Shown piece by piece: positions 20,403 to 29,895 of a stretch of 62,630 nucleotides of DNA. Source of the stretch: Streptomyces sp. NRRL F-6492 (GTDB lineage Bacteria > Actinomycetota > Actinomycetes > Streptomycetales > Streptomycetaceae); the NCBI RefSeq assembly GCF_001280125.1, contig NZ_LGEG01000221.1:1-62630 (forward strand), written 5' to 3'. Position numbers and translations under genes: made by a program. The notes under the pieces were generated by a model that was not told the DNA's origin, searched no databases, and saw only the letters and a list, made by a program, of their open reading frames with translations. Each line of letters starts with the position of its first letter. Position 1 is the stretch's first letter.

Positions 20403-20525
20403 GGGAACCGGATCGCCGAAGTGGCCACGGGGGAGAACACGGCGGGACCCGGCCGGCTTCCCGACGAACGGATGTCCATGCTGTACGGGCGCTGGGCCGC
20501 GGGTCGCACCGGCCTCGCCGTCACC
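20403..20525 (+). pseudogene. Remnant of an NADH:flavin oxidoreductase (N-terminal fragment)
   Basis: The frame reads NRIAEVATGENTAGPGRLPD followed by ERMSMLYGRWAAGRTGLAVT. It lines up with residues 19-63 of the intact enzyme at 23345-24589, which reads NRIAKAAMEENMAGDGQLPD then EQLFRLYRRWAVGGTGLLIT. The first 18 codons and everything after about codon 63 are missing. The upstream sequence ACATCGTAGGCGATC is identical to that before the intact gene, so promoter and gene were both copied. CGTAGGCGATCG flanks the fragment at 20374-20385 and 20547-20558. Confidence 0.75.
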
Positions 20526-20562
20526 CCCCGGGGGCGTCGGTGCCTCCGTAGGCGATCGGGCG

Positions 20563-20601
20563 AAGAGGGCGGGCCCGTCGTGTCGACGGGCCCGCCCTCT
20601 T
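20563..20601. terminator. Strong 18-bp hairpin terminator
   Basis: A perfect inverted repeat (20563-20580 and 20584-20601) with a 3-base loop. The plus strand runs into TTTT; the minus strand ends the aldehyde dehydrogenase operon. It probably works in both directions. Confidence 0.88.
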
Positions 20602-20648
20602 TTCGCGGCGCGGCCCGGCCGGGGCCGCTGCCGTACGACAGCCTCCGT

Positions 20649-22244
20649 TCAGCGGACGCCGGCCGCCTTGAGGACCTTGAGCGCTCCGGTCAGGAGGGTG
20701 GCCCAGGTCTCGGGGCTGACGCGGGCCGGTGGGTAGAAGCCCTGGAGGCGCTGGTGGGCGACGGTCTGGGGTTCGGTGTACTTGAGGATGCCGTCGGCGC
20801 CGTGGCGGCGGCCGAGTCCGGAGTCGCCCATGCCGCCCATGGGGGCGTCGACGCTGCCCCAGGCGGCGGCGAAGGCCTCGTTGACGTTGACGGTGCCGGC
20901 GTGCACGCGGGCGGCGACGGCCCGGCCCCGGGCGCCGTCGCGGGACCAGACGCTGGCGTTGAGGCCGTAGGCGGTGGCGTTGGCCCGGGTGACGGCGTCG
21001 TCGACGTCGCGGTAGGTGTAGAGGGAGACGACGGGGCCGAAGGTCTCGTGGGAGTGCAGCGTCATGTCGGGGGTGACGCCGGTGAGGACGGTCGGTTCGT
21101 AGAAGAGCGGGCCGAGGTCGGGGCGGGCCTTGCCACCGGCCAGGACGGTGGCGCCCTTGGCCACGGCGTCCTCGACGTGTTCGGTGACCGTCTTGAGCTG
21201 GGCGGGGGTGGTGAGGCTGCCGACGTCGACGCTGTAGTCGTACGCGGCGCCGATCTTGAGCTTCTTGGTGCGGGCGGTGAACGCGGCGACGAACGCGTCG
21301 CGGATGGACTCGGCGACGTAGAGGCGCTCGACGGAGACGCAGAGCTGCCCGGCGGAGGGGAAGCAGGCGTTGACGGCGCCCTCGGCGGCCTTGTCGATGT
21401 CGGCGTCGTCCAGGACGATCATCGGGTTCTTGCCGCCGAGTTCGAGGGAGGCGCCGATCAGGCGCCGGCCGGCGTCGGCGGCGATCTGGCGCCCGGTGGC
21501 GGTGGAGCCGGTGAACATCATGTAGTCGGCCTGGTCCATCAGCGCGCCGCCGATGGAGCCGCCCCGGCCGATCACCATCTGCCACACGTCCTCGGGCAGC
21601 CCGGCCTCGTACATCAGGTCCATCGACCACAGCGCGGTCAGGGCGGTCTGGGTGTCGGGCTTCTGCACGACGGCGTTGCCGGCCATCAGGGCGGCGATGG
21701 TGTCACTGGCGGCCATGCTCAGCGGGTAGTTCCACGGCGAGATGACGGTGACCACGCCCTTGGGGCGGCGCAGCTCGGTGGTGTGGGTGAGCAGCGGGAT
21801 CGCGCCCCTGCGCCGCTTGGGGCCCAGGTACCTGGCGGCGTTGCGCGCGTAGTAGCGCGAGACGATCCCGATGTCGACGACCTCCAGGAAGGCGTCGCGG
21901 CGGGTCTTGCCGTTCTCGGCCTGCATCAGGTCCAGGGCCTGGTCCTGACGGGCGAGCACCAGGTCGTGGTAGCGCAGCAGGATCCTCTTGCGCTCCGCGA
22001 GCGGCGTGGCCGCCCAGGTCTTCTGGGCGACCCGTGCCCGGGCGAACGCGGCCTCGACGTCCTCCGGGGTGGAGACGGGGAAGTCGGCCAGGGGGACACC
22101 GGTGTAGGGGGCGCTGGTGGTGACCCGGGCGGCGTTCGGCGCGGCCGACACCCGGGCGGTCAGGTGCTGGAGGAAGGCCGGGGTGACGGTCGGGGGAAGG
22201 CCCGGGCCGCGGATGGTCGTCGGGACGGCGGGTGCGGTGGCCAT
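20649..22244 (-). CDS. NAD(P)-dependent aldehyde dehydrogenase, succinate-semialdehyde type
   Basis: A 531-aa aldehyde dehydrogenase. The catalytic Cys302 lies in SAGQLCVSVER, Glu269 in ASLELGGKNP, and FTGSTATG (244-251) contacts the cofactor. Length and motifs fit actinobacterial GabD2-like succinic semialdehyde dehydrogenases, but the substrate may be another aldehyde made by this operon. It follows the acetoacetate decarboxylase-like gene by 15 bases and ends at the 20563 hairpin. It is the last gene of a three-gene leftward operon under the putative TetR operators at 24621-24670. Confidence 0.88.
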   Translation of the reverse strand: MATAPAVPTTIRGPGLPPTVTPAFLQHLTARVSAAPNAARVTTSAPYTGVPLADFPVSTPEDVEAAFARARVAQKTWAATPLAERKRILLRYHDLVLARQDQALDLMQAENGKTRRDAFLEVVDIGIVSRYYARNAARYLGPKRRRGAIPLLTHTTELRRPKGVVTVISPWNYPLSMAASDTIAALMAGNAVVQKPDTQTALTALWSMDLMYEAGLPEDVWQMVIGRGGSIGGALMDQADYMMFTGSTATGRQIAADAGRRLIGASLELGGKNPMIVLDDADIDKAAEGAVNACFPSAGQLCVSVERLYVAESIRDAFVAAFTARTKKLKIGAAYDYSVDVGSLTTPAQLKTVTEHVEDAVAKGATVLAGGKARPDLGPLFYEPTVLTGVTPDMTLHSHETFGPVVSLYTYRDVDDAVTRANATAYGLNASVWSRDGARGRAVAARVHAGTVNVNEAFAAAWGSVDAPMGGMGDSGLGRRHGADGILKYTEPQTVAHQRLQGFYPPARVSPETWATLLTGALKVLKAAGVR

Positions 22245-22259
22245 GGCGGGGCTCCTCTG

Positions 22260-23180
22260 TTACTTGCTGCGGCGCGGGACCGAGGTGGGGACCGGCATGT
22301 GGAGGGCGGCCTGACCTTCGGTCATGACGTCGAACTGGATGGTCCGCTTCGGCTTGAGCGAACGCAGGTCCTCGGACATCCGCCCCTCGCCGAGCTGGAG
22401 GGTGACGCCCTTGGTGCCGCGCGTCGTCCCGGCGTTCAGCACGTTGGTCTGGTTCAGCGTGGAGTGCCAGGCGCCGTTGATCTTCGTGTACGAGGTGAGC
22501 GAGCCGACGCGCTCACCGCTCGCATGAGCCCGCTGGGTCGGGGTGTTCGCCAGGAGCGCCAGGTCGACCCCACCGGAATCGTTCGCCACGCGCGCGGTGG
22601 TCCGGTGGTCGTCGATGTCGACGTCGAGGCCGGTGACCCACTTGGGGAAGCCGTAGCCGTCGTGGCCCCGGACCCGGGCGATCTCCGAGTTCACCGGCAG
22701 GGACAGGACGTAGGAGTGCAGGTGCTCGTTCTTCAGGCCGGAGACGAGGTCGAAGAAGCCGAGCCCGCCGTGCCGGGCGGGCTTGACCGCGATGCCCACG
22801 GCGGCCTCGGTGTAGAAGTCGATGTCGCACACGTCGTAGCGGAAGAACATCACCGAGACGAGCCCGAGGCCGGGCGCGACCTCCAGCGGCGAGAGCTCCT
22901 CGGGCAGCCGGGCGCGGATCGCACGGGACGGCGCGAGCATCGTCAGCCGGGCGGACGACATCGCGTAGTAGAAGTTCGGGGTCAGCGTGGGACCGATCGG
23001 CGAGTCGACCTTGATCTTGGGCAGCCGCCGGAAGAAGTCCACGCCGCTGACGCGCGGGTCGCGGGCGACCGCGTCCAGGTCGGGGGCCATGCGGTACCGG
23101 TCGTACAGGCCGCCCCTGGGGACGGTGACCTCGCGGCCTCCCAGGTCGACCTCGACGGTGTCCTTCTGGTCTGAGGGCAT
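22260..23180 (-). CDS. Acetoacetate decarboxylase family protein
   Basis: A 306-aa protein of the acetoacetate decarboxylase fold. FYYAMSSARLTMLAPS, EVAPGLGLVSVMFFRYDV and VRGHDGYGFPKWVTGLDV fit the family. K179 or a neighbour in GFPKWV could be the Schiff-base lysine region, but I cannot fix the catalytic residue by eye. It may act as a decarboxylase or as an aldol/dehydration enzyme, as some relatives do. GAGGA precedes the ATG. A 37-bp piece of this gene (23039-23075) reappears exactly at 34528-34564 on the other strand. Confidence 0.85.
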   Translation of the reverse strand: MPSDQKDTVEVDLGGREVTVPRGGLYDRYRMAPDLDAVARDPRVSGVDFFRRLPKIKVDSPIGPTLTPNFYYAMSSARLTMLAPSRAIRARLPEELSPLEVAPGLGLVSVMFFRYDVCDIDFYTEAAVGIAVKPARHGGLGFFDLVSGLKNEHLHSYVLSLPVNSEIARVRGHDGYGFPKWVTGLDVDIDDHRTTARVANDSGGVDLALLANTPTQRAHASGERVGSLTSYTKINGAWHSTLNQTNVLNAGTTRGTKGVTLQLGEGRMSEDLRSLKPKRTIQFDVMTEGQAALHMPVPTSVPRRSK

Positions 23181-23344
23181 GGAGGTTCCTCACTCTCGTG
23201 TAAGGGGTGTACGCATGACTGTGAAATGCCGTGTCCGCATCATCGGCGAGGGGGGCGGGGATTCTGTGGACGACCGCGGACGGCGAGGGCCCGCGCCGGT
23301 TCCACCCGACCCTCGTCCCCCCTGTGCCGGGGGAGCGGCACCGC

Positions 23345-24589
23345 TCAGGCCGCGCTCCGGGGCTTGGCCAGCCAGGTGCGGTAGCCGCGCAAGGCCTTGC
23401 GCTGCTTGAGCTGTTCGGAGATCAGGGCGATCGCCGGGTGGGTGCCGGGCCTGGGGGTGTTTCCCCGGGCGAGGCGGCGCATCTGGTGGCGGACCTGGGC
23501 CATGCTCGCGGCGGAGGCGAGGGCCTTGTCGGACCAGGTCACCGGTCGCATGGGGCGGTCGGCCTCGCGATCCCGGCGCCAGCGCTCGGGCAGGTCGGGG
23601 GTGACGGCGAGGGCGGTGCCCATGCCGATGACCGCCACGCCGCTGTCGAGGACCCGCTCCGCCGTCACGCGCTTGGTGATGCCGCCGGTGAGCATCAGGG
23701 GCAGCGGGCTCGTCCCGACGAGGTCCTTGGCCAGGTCGAGGAAGTACGCCTCGCGCGCCTGCGTACGGGTGTCGGTGGAGCGGCCGGTCATGGCGGGGCT
23801 CTCGTAGCTGCCGCCGGAGAGTTCGACCAGGTCGACGCCGAGCGGTTCCAGCATCTCGATGACCTGGCGGGCGTCGTCGGCGTCGAAGCCCCCGCGCTGG
23901 AAGTCGGCGGAGTTGAGCTTCACCCCCACGGCGAAGGAGGGCGAGACGGCGGCCCGGACGGCACGGACGATGTCGAGCAGCATCCGGGCGCGGTTCTCCA
24001 GGGACCCGCCCCACTGGTCGGTGCGCTTGTTGACCAGCGGGGAGAGGAACTGCGAGAGGAGGTATCCGTGCGCGGCGTGAACCTCCACGCCGTCGAAGCC
24101 CGCCTCTTCGGCGCGACGCGCGGTCACGGCGTACCGCGCCACGGTCTCCTCGATCTGCTGCGGGGTCATGGCGGTCGGGCGGCCGAAGCGGCTGCTGTGC
24201 TTGCCCAGGCTGACGCCGATGTCGGTCGGGCCCCACACCACGCCGGGCATGTCGGAGGCGACCTGGCGGCCGGGGTGGTTGATCTGCATCCATATCGCGC
24301 CGCCACCGGACTTGGCGGCCTTCGCCCACTCGGTGAACGGCTCCAGCGGGGCGTGCTCGTCGAGGACGACGCCGGCGGGGCCGGTCAGCGCCTCGGCGTG
24401 GACCATGACGTTGCCGGTGATCAGCAGCCCGGTGCCACCGACCGCCCAGCGCCGGTACAGCCTGAACAGCTGCTCGTCGGGCAGCTGGCCGTCGCCGGCC
24501 ATGTTCTCCTCCATGGCCGCCTTCGCGATCCGGTTCTTCAGTACCCGGCCGGAGCGCAGGGGCAGCGGTGAGAACAGCTCGCTGGTCAT
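23345..24589 (-). CDS. NADH:flavin oxidoreductase, old yellow enzyme family
   Basis: A 414-aa FMN beta-barrel enzyme. ENMAGDGQLPDEQLFRLYRR is near the N-terminus, and EEAGFDGVEVHAAHGYLLSQ, FLSPLVNKRTDQWGGSLENR and a C-terminal GMGTALAV phosphate-binding end follow. These enzymes reduce activated C=C bonds. It is the first gene of the operon with the decarboxylase-like and aldehyde dehydrogenase genes. Two TetR-type operators lie 32-81 bases upstream. A truncated copy with the same promoter sequence lies at 20403. Confidence 0.92.
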   Translation of the reverse strand: MTSELFSPLPLRSGRVLKNRIAKAAMEENMAGDGQLPDEQLFRLYRRWAVGGTGLLITGNVMVHAEALTGPAGVVLDEHAPLEPFTEWAKAAKSGGGAIWMQINHPGRQVASDMPGVVWGPTDIGVSLGKHSSRFGRPTAMTPQQIEETVARYAVTARRAEEAGFDGVEVHAAHGYLLSQFLSPLVNKRTDQWGGSLENRARMLLDIVRAVRAAVSPSFAVGVKLNSADFQRGGFDADDARQVIEMLEPLGVDLVELSGGSYESPAMTGRSTDTRTQAREAYFLDLAKDLVGTSPLPLMLTGGITKRVTAERVLDSGVAVIGMGTALAVTPDLPERWRRDREADRPMRPVTWSDKALASAASMAQVRHQMRRLARGNTPRPGTHPAIALISEQLKQRKALRGYRTWLAKPRSAA

Positions 24590-24620
24590 ACGGATTCTCT
24601 CTTTCCTCGTGATCGCCTAC

Positions 24621-24670
24621 GATGTGTGCACCACTTACATTAGCGCATCGATGTAATCAGCGTAAACATC
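24621..24670. promoter_or_regulatory. Two tandem TetR-type operators before the flavin oxidoreductase operon
   Basis: GATGT-N11-ACATT is at 24621-24641 and GATGT-N11-ACATC at 24650-24670 (CGATGT-N11-ACATCG with flanks). The 29-bp centre spacing equals that at 20325-20374. ACATCGTAGGCGATC, read on the minus strand at 24611-24625, is shared with 20370-20384. Regulator identity is inferred from the neighbouring TetR gene. Confidence 0.72.
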
Positions 24671-24701
24671 GAGGGGTGTGGGCTGCGTCGCAGACGAGCG
24701 G

Positions 24702-24770
24702 CTCGTATCCGGCCGTCGGCTCGTATCCGGCCGTCGGCGCGTCCGGCCGTCGGCGCGTCCCGGCCGCCGA
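24702..24770 (+). repeat. Short tandem repeats upstream of a membrane protein gene
   Basis: CTCGTATCCGGCCGTCGG occurs twice in a row (24702-24719 and 24720-24737), then CGCGTCCGGCCGTCGG and a similar CGCGTCCCGGCCGCCGA unit follow. About four units of 16-18 bp. Function unknown; it could be slippage-generated or a binding array. Confidence 0.7.
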
Positions 24771-24846
24771 CGCGTCCGGGTGCGTCGACAGCCATTCGGG
24801 TGCTTCCCGCCTGCGCGGGCCCCCGTCGTCCCGGAGCGTTGGGGCC

Positions 24847-25905
24847 ATGAAACAGAGCACCCTGTCCGAGGTGAAGGACGCCGTCACTCCCAGGGCCACG
24901 ATGCTGGTGATCGGGGTGATCGCCCTGCAGCTGCTTTTCGTCGCCTCCTACGTGGGCGCGCTGCACGAGCCCCGCCTCAAGGACGTGGCCCTCGGCGTGG
25001 TGGCGCCGCAGGCCGTGGCCGGGCAGACGGTGGCCCGCCTGGACGGGCTGCCCGGCTCGCCGCTGGATCCCCGTGCGCTGCCCGACGAGCGGACGGCGCG
25101 GGAGCAGATCATGAACCGGGACGTCTACGGCGCGCTGGTGGTGAACCCGGCCGGGACCACCGACACGCTGCTGGTGGCCTCGGGCGGCGGCAGGGCCCTC
25201 TCCCTCGCGCTGGGCACGCTGATCGCCACCGTGGACAAGAGTCAGGGACGTACCGTGCGCACGGTGGACGTGGCTCCCGCCTCCCCGCACGACTTCAACG
25301 GCCTGTCCTCGTTCTATCTGGTCATCGGCTGGTGCGTCGGCGCCTATCTGTGCGCGTCGATCCTGGCGATCAGCGCCGGTGCCCGCCCGGCCAACCCGAC
25401 CCGCGCCGCGACCCGCCTCGGCACGATGGCCCTGGTCGCGCTCGCCGGCGGCCTGGGCGGCGCGATCATCGTCGGGCCGATCCTGGGGGCCCTGCCGGGC
25501 AGCGTGTGGGCGCTGTGGGGGCTGGGCGCGCTGCTGATCTTCGCCGTGGGCGCCGCCACGCTCGCCCTCCAGGGGCTCTTCGGCGTCATCGGGATCGGCC
25601 TGGCGATCCTGATCGTCGTCATCGCGGGCAATCCGAGCGCGGGCGGCGCCTTCCCCGCGCCGATGCTGCCGCCGTTCTGGCAGGCGATCGGCCCCGCCCT
25701 GCCACCGGGCGCGGGCACCTGGGCGGCCCGCTCCATCTCCTACTTCCACGGCAACGGCATGACCTCCGCCCTGCTGGTCCTTTCGGCCTGGACGGTCGTC
25801 GGCGTCCTGGTCACCATGCTCGCGGCGGTCCTGCGGCAGCGCCGCACCGTGGAGGCGGGCGGCGACGCGGGGCGGACGGGGGTGGAGGCGGGGGCGGGGG
25901 CGTAG
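24847..25905 (+). CDS. Multi-pass membrane protein, ABC-2/YhgE-Pip-like (DUF3533 type)
   Basis: A 352-aa protein with one N-terminal helix (about 19-38), a soluble loop of about 120 residues ([16 protein letters not shown] then [15 protein letters not shown]), and about five C-terminal helices from residue 155. This layout is that of YhgE/Pip or ABC-2 permease-like proteins involved in efflux or phage-receptor functions. No ATPase gene is next to it. It is divergent from the flavin oxidoreductase operon and may share the operator region. A good ribosome site was not obvious. Function is not established. Confidence 0.7.
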   Translation: MKQSTLSEVKDAVTPRATMLVIGVIALQLLFVASYVGALHEPRLKDVALGVVAPQAVAGQTVARLDGLPGSPLDPRALPDERTAREQIMNRDVYGALVVNPAGTTDTLLVASGGGRALSLALGTLIATVDKSQGRTVRTVDVAPASPHDFNGLSSFYLVIGWCVGAYLCASILAISAGARPANPTRAATRLGTMALVALAGGLGGAIIVGPILGALPGSVWALWGLGALLIFAVGAATLALQGLFGVIGIGLAILIVVIAGNPSAGGAFPAPMLPPFWQAIGPALPPGAGTWAARSISYFHGNGMTSALLVLSAWTVVGVLVTMLAAVLRQRRTVEAGGDAGRTGVEAGAGA

Positions 25906-26070
25906 GGCCCGCCGGGGCCTTCGGGACCGGCGGTGGTCTTCCCCGTGCGAGACCGCGACCGGTCGCCCGCGCCCCGTCCGGGGCGGATGATGGGGTGAGC
26001 CCCTTGCGGCACATCTCGGTCGATACGCCCATCGGAACGTCGACGAATCCGTTTCGGCAGAGGAGGGTCC

Positions 26071-26787
26071 GTGGTGACCAGGGTGTTGTTCGTCGTGTCC
26101 GCGGCCGATCGGTGGACGCTGCGGAACGGGGAGGCGCATCCGTCCGGGTTCTGGGGCGAGGAACTGGCGATGCCCCACAAGATCTTCTCCCGCGAGGGAT
26201 GGGACATCACCCTCGCGACACCGGGCGGGAAGGTCCCGACGCTCGACCGGCTGAGCATGTCGAAGACGGCCGGGTGGCCGTCGAAGCTGCGGGAGGTGGC
26301 CGCGTACCTGGAGGAGATCCGGAGCGAGCTGAACAGCCCCCGGCCGCTGGACGGCATCGACCCGGACGACTTCGACGTGGTGTTCTACCCGGGCGGACAC
26401 GGTCCGATGGAGGACCTGTCGGTCGACCCGGTCTCCGGCGCGCTGCTCACCCGCTTCCTCGCCTCGGGCAAGCCGCTGGCGCTGCTGTGCCACGCGCCGG
26501 CGGCGGCGTTCGCGGCGAAGAACGACGACGGGTCGTGGCCCTTCACCGGATACCGGATGACGGGGCTCTCGAACCTGGAGGAGAAGTTCAACAGCTTCGG
26601 CCGCAAGGCGATCTGGTTGCTGGAGGACCGGCTGCGGGAGAGCGGGGCGGAGTACTCCAAGGCGCTTCTGCCGCTGCGGCCGTACGTGGTGGTCGACCGC
26701 AACCTGTACACGGGGCAGAACCCGCCGTCCTCCGAGAGCCTCGCCGAACGCCTCGTCGCCGATGTGAACGCGACCTCGGAGCGCTGA
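26071..26787 (+). CDS. DJ-1/PfpI (Hsp31-like) family protein
   Basis: A 238-aa class I glutamine amidotransferase-like protein. The nucleophile elbow is Cys140 in [10 protein letters not shown], with the [12 protein letters not shown] loop at 105-116 and a C-terminal [15 protein letters not shown]. Members act as glyoxalases, deglycases or chaperones. The start is GTG at 26071 (or 26074), with AGGAGG five bases before. A paralogue of similar length lies at 60508-61203. It precedes an aldehyde dehydrogenase gene by 50 bases, so both may handle reactive aldehydes. Confidence 0.88.
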   Translation: MVTRVLFVVSAADRWTLRNGEAHPSGFWGEELAMPHKIFSREGWDITLATPGGKVPTLDRLSMSKTAGWPSKLREVAAYLEEIRSELNSPRPLDGIDPDDFDVVFYPGGHGPMEDLSVDPVSGALLTRFLASGKPLALLCHAPAAAFAAKNDDGSWPFTGYRMTGLSNLEEKFNSFGRKAIWLLEDRLRESGAEYSKALLPLRPYVVVDRNLYTGQNPPSSESLAERLVADVNATSER

Positions 26788-26837
26788 GACCCGGTACGAA
26801 CACCGCCCCCACCCCACCGTCCGGAAGGATCGCGCCC

Positions 26838-28274
26838 ATGACCGGCACCGCCGCCGCATCCGTGGCACGGCAGGACCAGGACATACCGGAGACCGTCGTA
26901 CGGCTCCGGGCCGCCTTCGACTCGGGCGCCACCCGGCCGGCGGCCTGGCGCCGACGCCAGCTCCACGCCCTGCGCCGCCTCCTCAGGAGCCACACTCCGG
27001 CCATCGAGGAAGCCCTCTACGACGACCTGCGCAAAGGGCGCACCGAGTCCCACCTGACCGAGATCGGCGGCGTCCTGGCCGAGATCGAGCACGCCCTGCG
27101 CCACCTCGACCGCTGGATGCGGCCCCGGCGGGTCGCCGTACCGATGAACATCAAGCCGGCGACGGCCCGCGTCCACCCCGAACCCCTCGGCGTCTGCCTG
27201 ATCATCGCGCCCTGGAACTATCCGGTGGCGCTCACGCTGAACCCGCTGGTCGGCGCCCTGGCCGCCGGCAACGCGGCCGTCGTCAAACCCAGCGAACTCG
27301 CCCCCGCCACCAGCGCCCTGCTGGCCGAGCTGCTGCCCCGCCACCTGGAGGCCGTCGCCGTCGTCGAAGGGGCGGTCGAGGAGACCACCCTGCTGCTCGC
27401 GCAGCGCTTCGACCACATCTTCTACACCGGCAACGGCACGGTCGGGCGCGTCGTGGCCGCCGCCGCGGCGAAGCACCTGACCCCCGTCACCCTCGAACTC
27501 GGCGGCAAGTCACCCGTCTTCGTCGACGAGACCGCCGACATGGCCGTCACCGCCCGCCGGCTGGCCTGGGGCAAGTTCACCAACGCCGGCCAGACCTGTG
27601 TCGCCCCCGACTACGTCCTCGTCACCCGGGCCGCCCGCGACCCCCTGCTGGCCGCCCTGCCGGAAGCCGTCCGGCAGATGTTCGGCCCCGACCCCCGTAC
27701 CAGCTCCGACTACGGACGCATCGTCAACGACCGCCACTTCCGGCGCCTGGCCGGCCTCACGGCGGACGGCGACCTCCTCGTCGGAGGCGCCACCGACGCG
27801 GGGGAGCGCTACATCGCCCCCACCGTCCTCACCGACGTGCCGCCCGGTGCCCCCGCCATGACCGAGGAGATCTTCGGCCCGATCCTCCCGGTCCTGACCG
27901 TCCGCGACGTCCACGAGGCCGTCGACTTCGTCAACGCCCGCGACAAGCCCCTCTCCCTGTACGCGTTCACCCACGACAAGGAGGCCCGGCGGGCCCTCCT
28001 GGAGAAGACCTCGTCCGGAGGCCTCGTCTACAACGCGCCGATGATCCACCTCGGCGTCCCCGGCCTGCCGTTCGGCGGCGTCGGGGAATCCGGCACGGGC
28101 GCCTACCACGGCAAGACGTCCTTCGACACCTTCAGCCACCGCAAGCCGGTCCTCTCCAAGCCCACCAGGCCCGACACCCTGCGCCTCATCTACGCCCCGC
28201 ACACCTCCCGCTCCTTCTCCCTCATCGCCAAGGCCGTGTCCCGCACCCACCCGCTCCTGGGAAGGAGGCGATGA
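26838..28274 (+). CDS. Aldehyde dehydrogenase, class 3-like
   Basis: A 478-aa aldehyde dehydrogenase. Cys254 lies in [12 protein letters not shown], Glu220 in [12 protein letters not shown], and [12 protein letters not shown] binds cofactor. The length and the C-terminal hydrophobic tail fit fatty aldehyde dehydrogenases (ALDH3 group), which oxidise medium or long-chain aldehydes. The ATG has GGAAGG ten bases upstream. Its stop overlaps the next ATG by four bases. It is the second aldehyde dehydrogenase of this region but only distantly similar to that at 20649. Confidence 0.9.
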   Translation: MTGTAAASVARQDQDIPETVVRLRAAFDSGATRPAAWRRRQLHALRRLLRSHTPAIEEALYDDLRKGRTESHLTEIGGVLAEIEHALRHLDRWMRPRRVAVPMNIKPATARVHPEPLGVCLIIAPWNYPVALTLNPLVGALAAGNAAVVKPSELAPATSALLAELLPRHLEAVAVVEGAVEETTLLLAQRFDHIFYTGNGTVGRVVAAAAAKHLTPVTLELGGKSPVFVDETADMAVTARRLAWGKFTNAGQTCVAPDYVLVTRAARDPLLAALPEAVRQMFGPDPRTSSDYGRIVNDRHFRRLAGLTADGDLLVGGATDAGERYIAPTVLTDVPPGAPAMTEEIFGPILPVLTVRDVHEAVDFVNARDKPLSLYAFTHDKEARRALLEKTSSGGLVYNAPMIHLGVPGLPFGGVGESGTGAYHGKTSFDTFSHRKPVLSKPTRPDTLRLIYAPHTSRSFSLIAKAVSRTHPLLGRRR

Positions 28275-28594
28275 CCGGCCGCGTCTTCCTGCTCGGCGCC
28301 ACTCCCGCGCGACGGGACCCCGGGTTGCACCCGTACGGCAGGCGGGGAGCACGGGAGGGAGGACAAGGAGCGGTACGCACGGGGACGACCGCCCCGCCGC
28401 CGACCCCGGCCCACCGGGAGGCATCCACGAGCGGACCCGGCGGCCCCCTCGGCCCCTGGACGGACCGGCTGCTCCGGCTCGGCACCGGCATCCCTCCCGA
28501 GGACGCCCGCGCGTTCGTGCGCGACCTGTACGCCCGGGCCCGGGCCGACCGCGACGAAGAACGGGCGGAAGCCGGCTTCGAGCGGGAGGAGTGA
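28271..28594 (+). CDS. Small hypothetical protein
   Basis: A 107-aa product with no family I recognise. The first half is Gly, Pro and Arg rich; the second half has an acidic and arginine-rich helix, [20 protein letters not shown]. The ATG overlaps the aldehyde dehydrogenase stop (ATGA), which favours expression. The next reading frame starts five bases after its stop. It may itself be altered, as the following genes are broken. Confidence 0.5.
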   Translation: MTGRVFLLGATPARRDPGLHPYGRRGAREGGQGAVRTGTTAPPPTPAHREASTSGPGGPLGPWTDRLLRLGTGIPPEDARAFVRDLYARARADRDEERAEAGFEREE

Positions 28595-28598
28595 ACCC

Positions 28599-29075
28599 GT
28601 GGGCGAGCTGTCACCGGGGTTCCACGGCACGGCCCGCGACCTCGTGTCCCGGCTGTCGCCGGGGCAGTACCCGACGGAGTCGTTCCCCGTCCTGTCCGCG
28701 GGACCCACCCCGCACGTCCCCGCCGACCGGTGGTCGTTCACCGTGACCGGCGAGACCGGGGAGAGCCGCACGTGGACGTGGGAGGAGATGATGGCGCTCC
28801 CGCAGAGGAGCCCGTCGCCGACATCCACTGCGTGACCCGCTGGAGGACGTCACCGGCGGCAAGGCCTGGCTGGCGCACTCCTTCGACGGCTACGCGCTCT
28901 CCCCGGACCACGGCGGCCCGGCCCGGCCGGTGATCCCCCACCTGTACTCCTGGAAGTCGGCCAAGCGGGTCAAGGACCTCATCCTGACGCCCGACGACGA
29001 ACCCGGCTTCTGGGAGTCCGCCGGCTGCCACGACTACGGCGCCCCCTGGCGCGAACAGCGCCACCGGAGTGACTG
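28599..29075 (+). pseudogene. Broken sulfite oxidase-like molybdopterin oxidoreductase
   Basis: The frame from GTG 28599 gives GELSPGFHGTARDLVSRLSP and TWTWEEMMALPQ, then ends early. Removing a one-base loss near 28799 gives the family continuation AEEPVADIHCVTRW. From 28840 a third frame gives LEDVTGGKAWLAHSFDGYAL, ARPVIPHLYSWKSAKRVKDL and GFWESAGCHDYGAPWREQRH. About 40-45 residues normally between CVTRW and PLED are gone. The junction base run CGCTGG would fit both sides, so a microhomology deletion is likely. GGGAGGAG precedes the start. The enzyme cannot be made. Confidence 0.85.
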
Positions 29076-29813
29076 GTGCGCGGCTGGCGGCGGGCCCGCC
29101 TCACGGAGCGGACGAAGCAGACCGCGACCGGCCGCACCCTGAGGTTCGAGGTCCCCCAATGGCCGGGACACCTGCCGGGCCAGCACGTCGACGTACGGCT
29201 GACCGCCGACAACGGCTACCGGGCCGTACGGAGTTACTCGCTCGCCGCCCCCGCCGCCCCCGCCGACACCGCCGACACCGACCGGATCGAACTGGGCGTC
29301 CAGGCCGCGATCGGCGGCGAGGTCTCCCCGTACCTGGCCGACGACCTCCCCGTGGGCGCCGAGGTCGAGGTCGAGGGACCGCTCGGCGGCTGGTTCGTGT
29401 GGACGCCGGAGGACCCCGGCCCGCTCCTGCTGATCGCCGGGGGCTCCGGCATCGTCCCCCTGATGGCGATGCTGCGCGCCCGGCTCGCGTCCGCGTCGGA
29501 CGACCCCTGCGCCCTCCTCTACTCCGTACGCGACCCGGGCGAGGTCTGGTACGCCGCGGAACTCGACGCCGCCGGTGCCGTCGTGGACGTCCGCCGCCTC
29601 TGCACCCGCACCGCGCCGGACGGCTCCGCACGCCCCCCGGGGGCGCATGACGGAACTCGACCTGCCGGTCCTGCCGGTCCTGCCGGTCCTGCCGTCCCCG
29701 GCGGACGCCCGCTGCTACGTCTGCGGCCCGACCGGCTTCGTCGAGCACGCCGCCGCCCTGCTCCTGGCCGCCGGACACGCCCCGGCCGGATCCGTACCGA
29801 ACGCTTCGGCTGA
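29076..29813 (+). pseudogene. Frameshifted FAD-binding ferredoxin reductase-type gene
   Basis: The first about 190 residues are a normal reductase: RAVRSYSLAAP for FAD, LLLIAGGSGIVPLMAMLRAR for NAD, ALLYSVRDPGEVWYAAEL. Near 29640, in a C6/G5 run, the family sequence moves to the next frame and continues as ARCYVCGPTGFVEHAAALLL and AAGHAP. Near 29785 it returns to the first frame for the usual end RIRTERFG. One inserted and one lost base explain this. The gene normally follows the sulfite oxidase-like gene as its electron partner. Either it is decaying, or the assembly has homopolymer errors. Confidence 0.75.
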
Positions 29814-29895
29814 CCCACCCGCGCCGCACGGTGCGGTGATCGCGGGCCCGCGTACGCGTCGGCCTGCGCGGCCCCGGCCCCGGCGGGCCTCCGGG

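Noticed and set aside
24702..24775. CRISPR-like array
   Set aside because: Units are contiguous, 16-18 bp, without unique spacers and without cas genes; a simple tandem repeat.
28271..29813. Broken genes being only sequencing errors
   Set aside because: Single-base shifts could be errors, and poly-C runs at the right edge show this risk, but the loss of about 40 codons at 28840 cannot be. I keep the pseudogene call with a caution for 29076-29813.
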